Assembly (NCBI GenBank): GCA_964458255.1
Contig: CAYWHY010000030.1
Span: forward strand, 1 to 20,982
Length of the DNA stretch: 20,982 bases
Direction of reading: 5' to 3'
Source of the DNA: Suilimivivens sp964458255
GTDB lineage: Bacteria; Bacillota; Clostridia; Lachnospirales; Lachnospiraceae
Positions 14,648-20,982 of this stretch are shown in pieces. The position numbers and the translations under genes were made by a program. The notes below the pieces were generated by a model. It ran no database searches, was not told where the DNA came from, and was given only the letters and a program-made list of their open reading frames with translations. How positions within the stretch are numbered: position 1 is the stretch's first letter; each line of letters opens with the position of its first letter.

Positions 14648-16270
14648 ATGTCATACACAGCTTTATACAGAAAATTTCGTCCGGCAACTTTTGAAGATGT
14701 AAAAGGACAGGACCATATAGTTACAACCTTAAAAAATCAAATAAAAGCAGAACGGATCGGACATGCGTATCTTTTTTGCGGAACAAGGGGAACCGGCAAG
14801 ACATCGGTAGCTAAAATTTTTGCCAAATCCGTCAATTGCGAAAAACCTGTGGACGGAAGCCCTTGCGGTGAGTGTGCGGTATGCAGGGCTATCGCAGCGG
14901 GAGCAAGCATGAATGTAATTGAAATTGATGCAGCCTCCAACAATGGTGTGGATAATGTCCGCGAAATTGTGGATGAGGTTTCTTATTCTCCGGCAGAGGG
15001 TAAATACAAGGTTTATATTATTGATGAGGTTCATATGCTTTCGATAGGAGCATTTAATGCACTGTTGAAAACGCTCGAAGAACCTCCGTCATATGTAATT
15101 TTTATTTTGGCGACTACTGAGGTGCACAAAATACCGATTACCATTTTGTCCAGATGTCAGCGGTATGATTTCAAACGAATTACCATAGAAACCATTGCAG
15201 CCAGAATAAAAGAGTTGACAGATAAAGAGCAGGTTATGATTGAAGAACGTGCCATCCGTTACATTGCAAAGACGGCAGATGGCTCCATGCGTGATGCTTT
15301 AAGTTTGCTTGACCAGTGTATTGCATTTCATTTTGGACAGGAGCTTACTTACGATAAAGTGTTGGATGTGCTTGGCGCAGTGGATACGGAAGTGTTCAGC
15401 AGACTTCTTCGTGTGATTTTGCAGGGAGATGTATCCGGAGCTATCGGCGTTTTGGAAGAAATGGTCATACAGGGACGTGAGCTTACCCAGTTCGTGTCAG
15501 ACTTTACGTGGTATCTGAGAAATCTTCTTTTGATTAAAGCAGCAGACGGGATAGAGGATGTGATAGATGTTTCATCTGAAAACCTTGCCCGCCTTAAAGA
15601 AGAGGCACAGATGGTGGATAGTGATGTTGTCATGCGCTATATCAGGATACTATCCGATCTTTCCGGGCAAATCCGTTATGCAGCTCAAAAACGTATTTTG
15701 ATTGAAATGAATTTGATTAAATTGTGCCGGCCGGCTATGGAGACGGATATCCAATCGCTTGCAGATCGGATCAGACAGTTGGAGCAAAAGGCAGAACAGG
15801 GCATTCCTATGAACATAAGTCCTGACATGTTACAGAAAATGCAGACAGACATGGGCAGACAGGGAATGGCTGTCATGACGCAAAAACCGACAGTACCATT
15901 GCCGAAGGCTGTCTCAGAGGACATAAAAAAAGTAGTGTCAAAGTGGTCGGTGGCTGTTGCTGAAGCACCGAATCCGATGAAGACATACTTAAAAAGTGCA
16001 TATCCAAGTCTCGGAAATGATGGGAATTTAATGATTGTAGTGCCGGATGGGTTGGCGTTTGACTATTTTAGGCAGGCAGGGCACAGGGAAGAACTGCAAA
16101 GGATTTTGTCGGAATATGCAGATAAGGAAATAGAAGTTCATATACAGGGAAGTGATCATGAGCGGAATCCGCAGGATACATTTCCTGATTTAACACGTCT
16201 GGTTTCTGAAAATATTAATATGGAAATAGAGGAAATAGAAACCGGGGAAGAACTTGAGGATGAATTTTAA
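14648..16270 (+). CDS. dnaX: DNA polymerase III subunit gamma/tau
   Basis: DnaX is the motor of the sliding-clamp loader and, as tau, ties the polymerases to the helicase. The 540-residue protein has Walker A GTRGTGKT (45-52), a zinc site formed by C64, C73, C76 and C79, the DEVH Walker B (126-129), the SRC sensor (168-170), a lid and collar region to about 370, and a less conserved tau-like tail. GGAG (14637-14640) lies 7 nt before ATG. It follows pfk by 2 bp and precedes ybaB and recR in the widespread dnaX-ybaB-recR order. A run of seven A's at 15925-15931 is in the right frame and place for a -1 frameshift that would give a short gamma form. Confidence 0.97.
   Translation: MSYTALYRKFRPATFEDVKGQDHIVTTLKNQIKAERIGHAYLFCGTRGTGKTSVAKIFAKSVNCEKPVDGSPCGECAVCRAIAAGASMNVIEIDAASNNGVDNVREIVDEVSYSPAEGKYKVYIIDEVHMLSIGAFNALLKTLEEPPSYVIFILATTEVHKIPITILSRCQRYDFKRITIETIAARIKELTDKEQVMIEERAIRYIAKTADGSMRDALSLLDQCIAFHFGQELTYDKVLDVLGAVDTEVFSRLLRVILQGDVSGAIGVLEEMVIQGRELTQFVSDFTWYLRNLLLIKAADGIEDVIDVSSENLARLKEEAQMVDSDVVMRYIRILSDLSGQIRYAAQKRILIEMNLIKLCRPAMETDIQSLADRIRQLEQKAEQGIPMNISPDMLQKMQTDMGRQGMAVMTQKPTVPLPKAVSEDIKKVVSKWSVAVAEAPNPMKTYLKSAYPSLGNDGNLMIVVPDGLAFDYFRQAGHREELQRILSEYADKEIEVHIQGSDHERNPQDTFPDLTRLVSENINMEIEEIETGEELEDEF
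15916..15970 (+). other. Candidate -1 frameshift site in dnaX
   Basis: The codons ATA AAA AAA GTA place the heptamer A-AAA-AAA (15925-15931) in the frame needed for tandem -1 slippage. A Shine-Dalgarno-like AGAGGA (15916-15921) lies just before it, and an imperfect stem CGGTG[G]CT/AGCACCG (15948-15970) follows 16 nt after it. After slippage, ten codons are read before TGA at 15961-15963, giving 438 residues, close to the 431 of E. coli gamma. The hairpin is weaker and more distant than in E. coli. Confidence 0.4.
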
Positions 16271-16284
16271 ATATTATTTTTTAC

Positions 16285-16314
16285 TTGAAAGGGAAGGGTG
16301 CCTGATAGTAAAAT
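16285..16314 (+). promoter_or_regulatory. Possible promoter upstream of ybaB
   Basis: TTGAAA (16285-16290) and TAAAAT (16309-16314) are 18 bp apart in the 85-bp gap after dnaX. It could provide extra transcription of ybaB-recR. The gap is AT-rich, so chance matches are likely. Confidence 0.4.
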
Positions 16315-16355
16315 AAAAAAATATCTATTATTTAAGAAGAGAAAGGAAGAGAATC

Positions 16356-16706
16356 ATGGCAAAACATGGAGGATTTCCCGGCGGTATGCCCGGCAATATG
16401 AATAATTTAATGAAGCAGGCGCAGAGAATGCAGCGTCAGATGGAAGAAAGCCAGAAAGAATTGGAAACAAAGGAATTTACAGCAAAAGCAGGCGGTGGTG
16501 CGGTAGAAGTAACCGTGACCGGTAAGAAAGAAGTGACCAAAGTCAGGCTTTCAGAGGAAGCGGTAGACCCTGATGATATTGAAACATTAGAAGATCTGGT
16601 TATGGCGGCTGTTAATGAAGCACTTCGTATGGCAGAATCGGCAAGTGCTGATGCCATGAATAAAATGACAGGCGGTCTTTCCATGGGAGGAGGATTTCCC
16701 TTTTAA
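16356..16706 (+). CDS. YbaB/EbfC family nucleoid-associated protein
   Basis: The 116-residue protein matches the YbaB/EbfC DNA-binding family: a Gly/Met-rich start, NMNNLMKQAQRMQRQMEESQ (long helix), the core VEVTVTGKKEVTKVRLSEEAVDP and a C-terminal helix with VNEALRMAESASADAM ending in a Gly/Met-rich tail. These dimers bind DNA and are nearly always found between dnaX and recR, as here. GAAAGGAAGAG provides the ribosome binding site. Its stop overlaps the recR start as TAATG, and the recR ribosome binding site lies in its last codons, so the two are coupled. Confidence 0.95.
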   Translation: MAKHGGFPGGMPGNMNNLMKQAQRMQRQMEESQKELETKEFTAKAGGGAVEVTVTGKKEVTKVRLSEEAVDPDDIETLEDLVMAAVNEALRMAESASADAMNKMTGGLSMGGGFPF

Positions 16707-17302
16707 TGGATTTATATAGCGGACATATTAACAAATTAATAGATGAACTTGCAGCCCTTCCGGGTATTGGCACAAAGTCTGCACAGAGATTGGCGTTTCA
16801 TTTGATTAATATGCCAAAGGAGAGAGTAAACCGGCTGGCCGGGGCCATTATGGATGCGAAAGAGAATGTTCGTTATTGCAGGGAGTGTTTTACACTTACG
16901 GATAAAGAGATATGCCCTATCTGCGAAAATGCAAAGAGAGATCATCGGACTATTATGGTAGTGGAAAATTCGAGAGATTTGGCGGCATACGAAAAAACCG
17001 GCAGGTATGAAGGTGTTTATCATGTGCTTCACGGAGCTATTTCTCCCATGCTGGGGATAGGCCCCGGTGACATTAAGCTAAAAGAACTGATTAAGCGTCT
17101 TGAAGGTGATGTGGGAGAAGTGATTATAGCCACCAATTCCAGTCTGGAAGGCGAGACAACGGCAATGTATATAGGTAAGCTTATTAAACCGACCGGAATT
17201 CGGGTTACCAGAATTGCCAGTGGTGTGCCGGTGGGCGGTGATTTGGAATATATTGATGAAGTGACATTGCTTCGTGCTTTAGAAGGAAGAACGGAATTAT
17301 AA
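16706..17302 (+). CDS. recR: Recombination protein RecR
   Basis: RecR works with RecF and RecO to load RecA at single-strand gaps during repair. The 198 residues are the family length and show the helix-hairpin-helix LPGIGTKSAQRLAFHL (18-33), a four-cysteine zinc finger (C58, C61, C70, C73), the Toprim domain starting with IMVVENSRD (83-91) and a conserved ISPMLGIGP segment, and the C-terminal ATP-like motif GVPVGGDLEYIDEVTL. Translation starts at ATG 16706, sharing one base with the ybaB stop, with GGAGGAGG about 10 nt upstream. The order dnaX-ybaB-recR links clamp loading with gap repair across bacteria. Confidence 0.97.
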   Translation: MDLYSGHINKLIDELAALPGIGTKSAQRLAFHLINMPKERVNRLAGAIMDAKENVRYCRECFTLTDKEICPICENAKRDHRTIMVVENSRDLAAYEKTGRYEGVYHVLHGAISPMLGIGPGDIKLKELIKRLEGDVGEVIIATNSSLEGETTAMYIGKLIKPTGIRVTRIASGVPVGGDLEYIDEVTLLRALEGRTEL

Positions 17303-17329
17303 ATCTTGTAAGGAGAAACGAAATCGGAT

Positions 17330-18376
17330 ATGGCAGTGATTAAGGAATTCTTTGGAAGAACCCGGAGCGGGGAAGAAATTTGCAAATACTTTATATCCAA
17401 CAGTAAAGGGATGAAAGCGGGAGTTATTAATTTTGGTGCAATTCTGGTAAATCTGTATGTGCCGGATAGAAATGGTGTTATGGCAGATGTGGTGCTTGGA
17501 TATGATGACCTTGCCTCTTATTTTGTGAACGGTAATTTCTTTGGCGCTACAATCGGACCGAATGCAAACAGAATTGCAGGTGCCTCTTTCGAGCTTGAAG
17601 GAGAAAAATATCAGCTTAGCGCCAATGATGGCGAGAATAATCTGCATAGCCATTCTGAACTGGGATATCACAAGCGGGTATGGGATGTAACACAAGAAGC
17701 AAACAGCATCATTTTTTCGCTGGAAGATAAAGATGGTTCCATGGGGTTTCCGGGAAACAAAAAAATATATGTTACCTATACTGTGACAGAGGACAATGAA
17801 TTGAAAATTCATTACCATGGAACGAGTGATAAAAATACGATTATTAATATGACTAATCATAGTTATTTTAATTTAGCAGGTCATAATGCGGGAAGTGTTT
17901 GTGAGCATAGGCTGCGCATATGTTCCTCTTTCTATACGCCCATACGCAAAGGAATGATTCCCGTAGGTGAAATAGCACCGGTAGAAGGGACACCGTTTGA
18001 TTTTCGTACAGAAAAAAGAGTGGGTGATGAAATTGAAACGAAAAATATGCAGCTTGAGACGGCCGGCGGTTATGATCATAACTGGGTACTGAATTGGGAC
18101 GGAGAAACTGTAAGAGAATTTGCAACTCTCAGGGAAGAGTCTTCAGGAAGAATTATGAAGGCATTTACCGATTTGCCGGGGGTACAATTTTATGCCGGTA
18201 ACTTTATTGATTGTCAGGCCGGTAAAGAAAATGCAACTTATGATAAGCGAAGCGGTTTGTGTCTGGAGACACAGTATTATCCGGATGCGGTCAACAGACC
18301 GGACTTTCCGTCGGCAGTTTACGGACCGGACAGAGAATATCATTCGACGACCATATATCGTTTTATGGCAGAATAG
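17330..18376 (+). CDS. galM: Aldose 1-epimerase (galactose mutarotase)
   Basis: GalM interconverts the alpha and beta anomers of galactose and related hexoses, the first step of the Leloir pathway. The 348-residue protein has the substrate-binding NRIAG (80-84), the catalytic acid H177 in TNHSYFNLAG, GGYDHNWVL with its conserved aspartate, and the catalytic base E313 in CLETQYYPDA. Where many family members have LHGG this one has LHSH (105-108). The ATG at 17330 is preceded by AGGAG (17311-17315) at an unusually long 14-nt spacing and no better in-frame start exists, so translation may be weak or coupled to recR, which ends 27 bp upstream. It is not next to other galactose genes. Confidence 0.93.
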   Translation: MAVIKEFFGRTRSGEEICKYFISNSKGMKAGVINFGAILVNLYVPDRNGVMADVVLGYDDLASYFVNGNFFGATIGPNANRIAGASFELEGEKYQLSANDGENNLHSHSELGYHKRVWDVTQEANSIIFSLEDKDGSMGFPGNKKIYVTYTVTEDNELKIHYHGTSDKNTIINMTNHSYFNLAGHNAGSVCEHRLRICSSFYTPIRKGMIPVGEIAPVEGTPFDFRTEKRVGDEIETKNMQLETAGGYDHNWVLNWDGETVREFATLREESSGRIMKAFTDLPGVQFYAGNFIDCQAGKENATYDKRSGLCLETQYYPDAVNRPDFPSAVYGPDREYHSTTIYRFMAE

Positions 18377-18435
18377 ATTTGGGAAGAAAAACGTCGATAA
18401 CTCCAAGGATTTAAGGATAAAGTATGACATAATAA

Positions 18436-18478
18436 GCGCCCTTTCTTTGCTATACTGTAAAAAATGCAGGGAGGGCGC
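18436..18478. repeat. Inverted repeat around promoter and ribosome binding site
   Basis: GCGCCCT (18436-18442) and AGGGCGC (18472-18478) are perfect 7-bp arms 29 bp apart. The left arm lies before the -10 box and the right arm covers the ribosome binding site AGGGAGGG (18468-18475). A transcript reading through from galM could mask the ribosome binding site, whereas one starting near 18463 lacks the left arm. Confidence 0.4.
18448..18456 (+). promoter_or_regulatory. Extended -10 promoter
   Basis: TG-C-TATACT (18448-18456) is an extended -10 element without a good -35. It would start transcription near 18463, within one base of the upstream ATG at 18464, which argues against using that ATG as the start of the next gene. 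Confidence 0.5.
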
Positions 18479-18484
18479 AGATTA

Positions 18485-19111
18485 TTGAGAGAAAACGTGA
18501 TGCAATTACCGTCTGTAGTCAGGCAAATAGGAAAGATTACAGGGGACGAGAGAGTTTACATAGAAGACTATGTCTATAGTTATCTGAAAAAACTGAAAAA
18601 TGCAGACGATAGTTTGCCTGTAAGAGCGGCAGTGTATGGACGGACGTTTCGTAAAAATCATATCCGCTTTTATTTTATTTATGGTGCATCCTGTGAGAGA
18701 GAGGAATTGGAAAACGGAATGACACAGGAACAGATTGCCCGAAAGTATTTTCCGGATTATCGCTTGATAGGATATGTGAATTTATATTCCAAAGAAAACC
18801 TGCAGGGAGAAGGAGAAGGCTGTTATGTCTTTTATGAGACCAATGAGGCTATGCAGGATTATCTTCTTTATTGCCGGGAAAGACTTTCCGAAACAGAACC
18901 CTATGTAAAAAAAAGACGGAAAGCAAGCAGAAAAGTAGAGAAAATGCGGCAGGAACAGGATTTTTTTGTACTTATGAAAGAAGCGCTGCAAAAACTGATT
19001 ATGGGCATTTTAGTTTTGGCAGCCGCTGTGGCGGCAAATTCCATCAATCATTATGACAGGATGTGTGAGTTCACAGTTATGGCGGTGAAGGCGGTACAGG
19101 AAGTTCCTTAG
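18485..19111 (+). CDS. Unrecognised single-pass membrane protein
   Basis: I do not recognise this family with confidence. The chosen start is TTG 18485, because AGGGAGGG (18468-18475) is 9 nt upstream; this gives 208 residues. ATG 18464 would be at the edge of the predicted transcript, and GTG 18497 or ATG 18500 are alternatives. The N-terminal two thirds look like a soluble alpha/beta domain, with segments RVYIEDYVYSYLKKL, VRAAVYGRTF, RFYFIYGASC and IGYVNLYS followed by YVFYETNEAMQDYL. A basic stretch (KKRRKASRK) precedes one membrane span at about residues 171-187, followed by a short outer tail. The VYGR-like strand order loosely recalls JAB/MPN folds, but no metal-binding HxH is seen. It begins a run of three membrane-linked genes. 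Confidence 0.7.
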   Translation: MRENVMQLPSVVRQIGKITGDERVYIEDYVYSYLKKLKNADDSLPVRAAVYGRTFRKNHIRFYFIYGASCEREELENGMTQEQIARKYFPDYRLIGYVNLYSKENLQGEGEGCYVFYETNEAMQDYLLYCRERLSETEPYVKKRRKASRKVEKMRQEQDFFVLMKEALQKLIMGILVLAAAVAANSINHYDRMCEFTVMAVKAVQEVP

Positions 19112-19150
19112 ATGCTGAAAATAATGTACAAAGGATGTGGAGAAAAGTAT

Positions 19151-20362
19151 ATGTCTAATGTGCGGGATTATTTAAAAGAAAGAGAAAAAAGAAAAGAAAA
19201 GAAGCAGTCAGCCGGTTATAAAGAAAAAATCACCATACATAAACTGACGATTTTTTATCGGGTCAGTCTGGTTGTTGTGCTGGGGGTAGCGATTGTGGTG
19301 TGCCTGGCAGTGCAATGGGAAAATAAAGTGTTTACCGAAAGCATAAATGTTACTACCTCACCGATAACGATTGTGCAGAGTGCAACAGTTAAAAAACTGG
19401 GTGAAAATATTCTGCTGTATAGTAAAGACGGTGCCAGCTGCATCAATGGAAAAGGAGAGGCTCTTTGGAATCAGACCTTTGAGATGCAAAGTCCGATAGT
19501 TTCCGTATGTAAGGATGTGGCTGCACTGGGAGATTATAACGGAAGAACGATTTATGTGGTAAACAGTACAAGCAGGATGGGGACTGTCAACACAAATCTG
19601 CCTATCAGACAAATCAGTGTATCGCAAAACGGTGTGGTTGCGGCAGTGCTGGATGATTCTGATGTGACCCGAATCATGTTGTATGATGCAAATTCCGATA
19701 CGGAAACATCGATTGTAGATATTAAAGCAACTATGGATAAGAGCGGATATCCTGTAAGTATTTCTCTTTCGCCTAACGGGAAGCTGCTTGCTATTTCTTA
19801 TTTTTATGTAGATAGTGGTCATATGAAATCTACCGTGGCTTTTTTTAATTTTGGAGAAGTGGGACGGAATGAGAGTGATAATTATGTAAGTGGCTATGAT
19901 TATGTTAATGTAGTTGTGCCTTATGTACAGTTTATGGATAATAACTCGGCTTTTGCAGTGGCTGATGACAGAATTGTATTTTTTGAAGGGTCGGAGAGAC
20001 CTTCCAATATAGCATCAGGCTTGGTAAATGAAGAAATACAGAGTGTTTATTATAATGAAGAATATGTTGGTTTGGTCTTTCGGAATCAAACGGAAGAGTC
20101 TGTATACAGACTGGATGTATACAATGCTTCCGGTACAAAAGTAAATTCACAATTTTTTGATATTGAATATACGGATATTGTTTTTAACAAAGACTTGATT
20201 ATTATTTATAATGATATGGATTGCTGTATTTGCAATGTAAAAGGTGTAGAAAAGTTTAGCGGAGAATTTGAGAAGCCGGTTTCGCTGCTGATTCCTACTT
20301 CGTCTGCTTATAAATATACAGTTATAACCAGCAGTTCCATTGATACCATGGAACTGAAATAA
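19151..20362 (+). CDS. DUF5711-like membrane-anchored beta-propeller protein
   Basis: The 403-residue protein starts at ATG 19151, supported by GGAG (19139-19142) 8 nt upstream; an earlier ATG at 19112 abuts the previous stop and lacks a site. A short, highly charged cytoplasmic segment (DYLKEREKRKEKKQ) is followed by one membrane span (about 38-54) and a large extracytoplasmic domain of repeated beta strands, such as NILLYSKDGASCINGKGEALW, VAALGDYNGRTIYVVN and PVSISLSPNGKLLAISY, which fits a WD40/PQQ-like propeller. This architecture and length match the DUF5711 family of Lachnospiraceae as I recall it. Function is unknown; a sensing or scaffold role at the envelope is speculation. It follows the previous gene by 39 bp. 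Confidence 0.8.
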   Translation: MSNVRDYLKEREKRKEKKQSAGYKEKITIHKLTIFYRVSLVVVLGVAIVVCLAVQWENKVFTESINVTTSPITIVQSATVKKLGENILLYSKDGASCINGKGEALWNQTFEMQSPIVSVCKDVAALGDYNGRTIYVVNSTSRMGTVNTNLPIRQISVSQNGVVAAVLDDSDVTRIMLYDANSDTETSIVDIKATMDKSGYPVSISLSPNGKLLAISYFYVDSGHMKSTVAFFNFGEVGRNESDNYVSGYDYVNVVVPYVQFMDNNSAFAVADDRIVFFEGSERPSNIASGLVNEEIQSVYYNEEYVGLVFRNQTEESVYRLDVYNASGTKVNSQFFDIEYTDIVFNKDLIIIYNDMDCCICNVKGVEKFSGEFEKPVSLLIPTSSAYKYTVITSSSIDTMELK

Positions 20363-20400
20363 AGCAAATGATAAACGGACAATGGCATAGGAGTAAGCAG

Positions 20401-20796
20401 ATGAATTATTATTATATGTCACTGATAGTAATTGCCTTGGTTTTTATCTGGAGAATGATGGCCGGGTTCAAAAGAGGGATGGTGCGGGAAGTAATTTCAC
20501 TCATTGCAATGGCTGTAGCCGGAGCTTGTGTTACATTAATACTGGGAGCCATAGGGAATTATATGGATAAAGAAATTGCAGAGGTTCTGCAGATAATAAC
20601 GGTCTTAACGGTTGTATGTCTGGTATATCGCCTGGCAAATGTGTTGCTTACATCATTGCAATTGATTGCCGGACTGCCGATAGTGAAGGGACTTGACAAA
20701 ATCCTGGGAGTAGTAATAGGCTTTGCGGAAGCGGGTATTATAGTTGCCATGGCAATTCATGTTTTAAAAGAATGGGGCTTATCAGTTCTGCGTTGA
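20401..20796 (+). CDS. CvpA family membrane protein
   Basis: The 131-residue protein has four predicted membrane spans (about 5-21, 30-51, 60-84 and 100-122). It carries the CvpA signature of a G-x-x-RG-x-x-R motif after the first span (GFKRGMVREV, 22-31) and a glycine-rich final part (LDKILGVVIGFAEA). CvpA proteins are inner-membrane proteins named from colicin V production; in various bacteria they affect envelope stress and biofilm traits, with unclear molecular function. ATG 20401 is chosen because AGGAG (20389-20393) is 7 nt upstream; ATG 20368 has no site. It lies 38 bp after the DUF5711-like gene and is probably cotranscribed. No terminator is visible after it. Confidence 0.87.
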   Translation: MNYYYMSLIVIALVFIWRMMAGFKRGMVREVISLIAMAVAGACVTLILGAIGNYMDKEIAEVLQIITVLTVVCLVYRLANVLLTSLQLIAGLPIVKGLDKILGVVIGFAEAGIIVAMAIHVLKEWGLSVLR

Positions 20797-20829
20797 TGCT
20801 TTTTAAAGAGATAATGACAGTCATTTCCC

Positions 20830-20861
20830 AAATGTCTCAAATAAATGTCTCAAATAAATGT
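20830..20861. repeat. 13-bp tandem repeat upstream of strong promoter
   Basis: AAATGTCTCAAAT is present twice head to tail (20830-20842, 20843-20855), followed by a partial third copy AAATGT (20856-20861). It ends 10 bp before a -35 element, in the place of an UP element or activator site. The two full copies are identical, which suggests recent duplication. Confidence 0.75.
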
Positions 20862-20870
20862 GAATATACG

Positions 20871-20900
20871 TTGACAGTAAATTTGATTTGATGTTATAAT
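20871..20900 (+). promoter_or_regulatory. Strong consensus promoter (P1), probably of an rRNA operon
   Basis: A perfect -35 TTGACA (20871-20876) and a perfect -10 TATAAT (20895-20900) are 18 bp apart. Just after the -10 the transcript would contain a small hairpin, CCACC (20907-20911) with GGTGG (20919-20923). No coding sequence follows inside the window. Consensus boxes and a second promoter behind it point to a stable RNA operon; the gene itself is out of view. Confidence 0.8.
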
Positions 20901-20940
20901 GAAAACCCACCGTCTGAAGGTGGTGCGAAGGGAAAGCAGT

Positions 20941-20977
20941 AAAAAGTTTTCAAAAAAAGTAAAAAAAGGTCTTGACA
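20941..20977 (+). promoter_or_regulatory. Second promoter (P2) cut by the window end
   Basis: A tract of A and T runs (20941-20968) resembling an UP element leads to a perfect -35 TTGACA (20972-20977). The matching -10 would lie past the end. The ten bases TTGACAGTAA are identical at both promoters (20871-20880 and 20972-20981), 101 bp apart. Confidence 0.65.
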
Positions 20978-20982
20978 GTAAG

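Noticed and set aside
20813..20825. AATGA-CAG-TCATT as a terminator after the CvpA gene
   Set aside because: Five-bp A/T-rich stem with a 3-nt loop and no U-tract; too weak.
1..20982. CRISPR arrays, tRNA or rRNA genes, insertion sequences, prophage genes
   Set aside because: No spaced repeat array, no cloverleaf with a T-arm signature, no transposase or integrase frame was seen; the only repeats are short inverted or tandem repeats listed separately.

Overview
The window reads as a low-to-mid-GC Firmicute chromosome, most likely a Lachnospiraceae (Clostridia) gut-type anaerobe. Support comes from SpoVG, a paired glgC/glgD, a Spo0A-type DNA-binding domain, a DUF5711-like protein, the ATP/PPi-ambiguous phosphofructokinase type with a GGNGT loop, and AT-rich sigma-A promoters. 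This placement is inferred from gene families and order, not from a marker gene. All genes but one lie on the + strand. No transposase, tRNA, rRNA body or CRISPR array is visible.

Region 1 (1-2961): a promoter and a 17-bp palindrome precede glgC-glgD (ADP-glucose pyrophosphorylase pair for glycogen synthesis, joined by a GTGA overlap), then spoVG and a terminator. Region 2 (2975-7964): a lone minus-strand maltose/galactoside-type acetyltransferase, then pth-mfd joined by an ATGA overlap and closed by a terminator. spoVG...pth-mfd recalls the Bacillus spoVG-glmU-prs-ctc-pth-fin-mfd order, with the middle part missing here.

Region 3 (7965-10603): a Na+/phosphate cotransporter with a PhoU-like tail, followed by the scar of a deleted phosphate-type two-component system. 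The scar keeps the ribosome binding site and first ~14 codons of a response regulator, fused to the last ~37 codons of a histidine kinase. A 3-methyladenine DNA glycosylase gene follows, and its ribosome binding site lies inside the kinase remnant. This is the clearest unusual feature of the window.

Region 4 (10604-13452): a stand-alone Spo0A C-terminal DNA-binding domain with two inverted repeats in its promoter region, a PseC-like PLP aminotransferase and a family 2 glycosyltransferase, closed by a very strong 17-bp-stem terminator. Region 5 (13463-18376): phosphofructokinase, dnaX, ybaB, recR and galM; dnaX carries a candidate -1 frameshift site that would give a 438-residue gamma-like product. 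Region 6 (18448-20796): three envelope-associated proteins (a single-pass protein of unknown family, a DUF5711-like propeller protein and a CvpA-family protein). Region 7 (20797-20982): tandem strong promoters with AT-rich upstream elements, probably those of a stable-RNA (rRNA) operon that starts just past the window end.

Most of the window is ordinary housekeeping sequence. I found no convincing new multi-gene system. The more informative signals are the two-component deletion scar, the dnaX slippery site, the receiver-less Spo0A domain with its palindromic promoter, and several operator-like palindromes.
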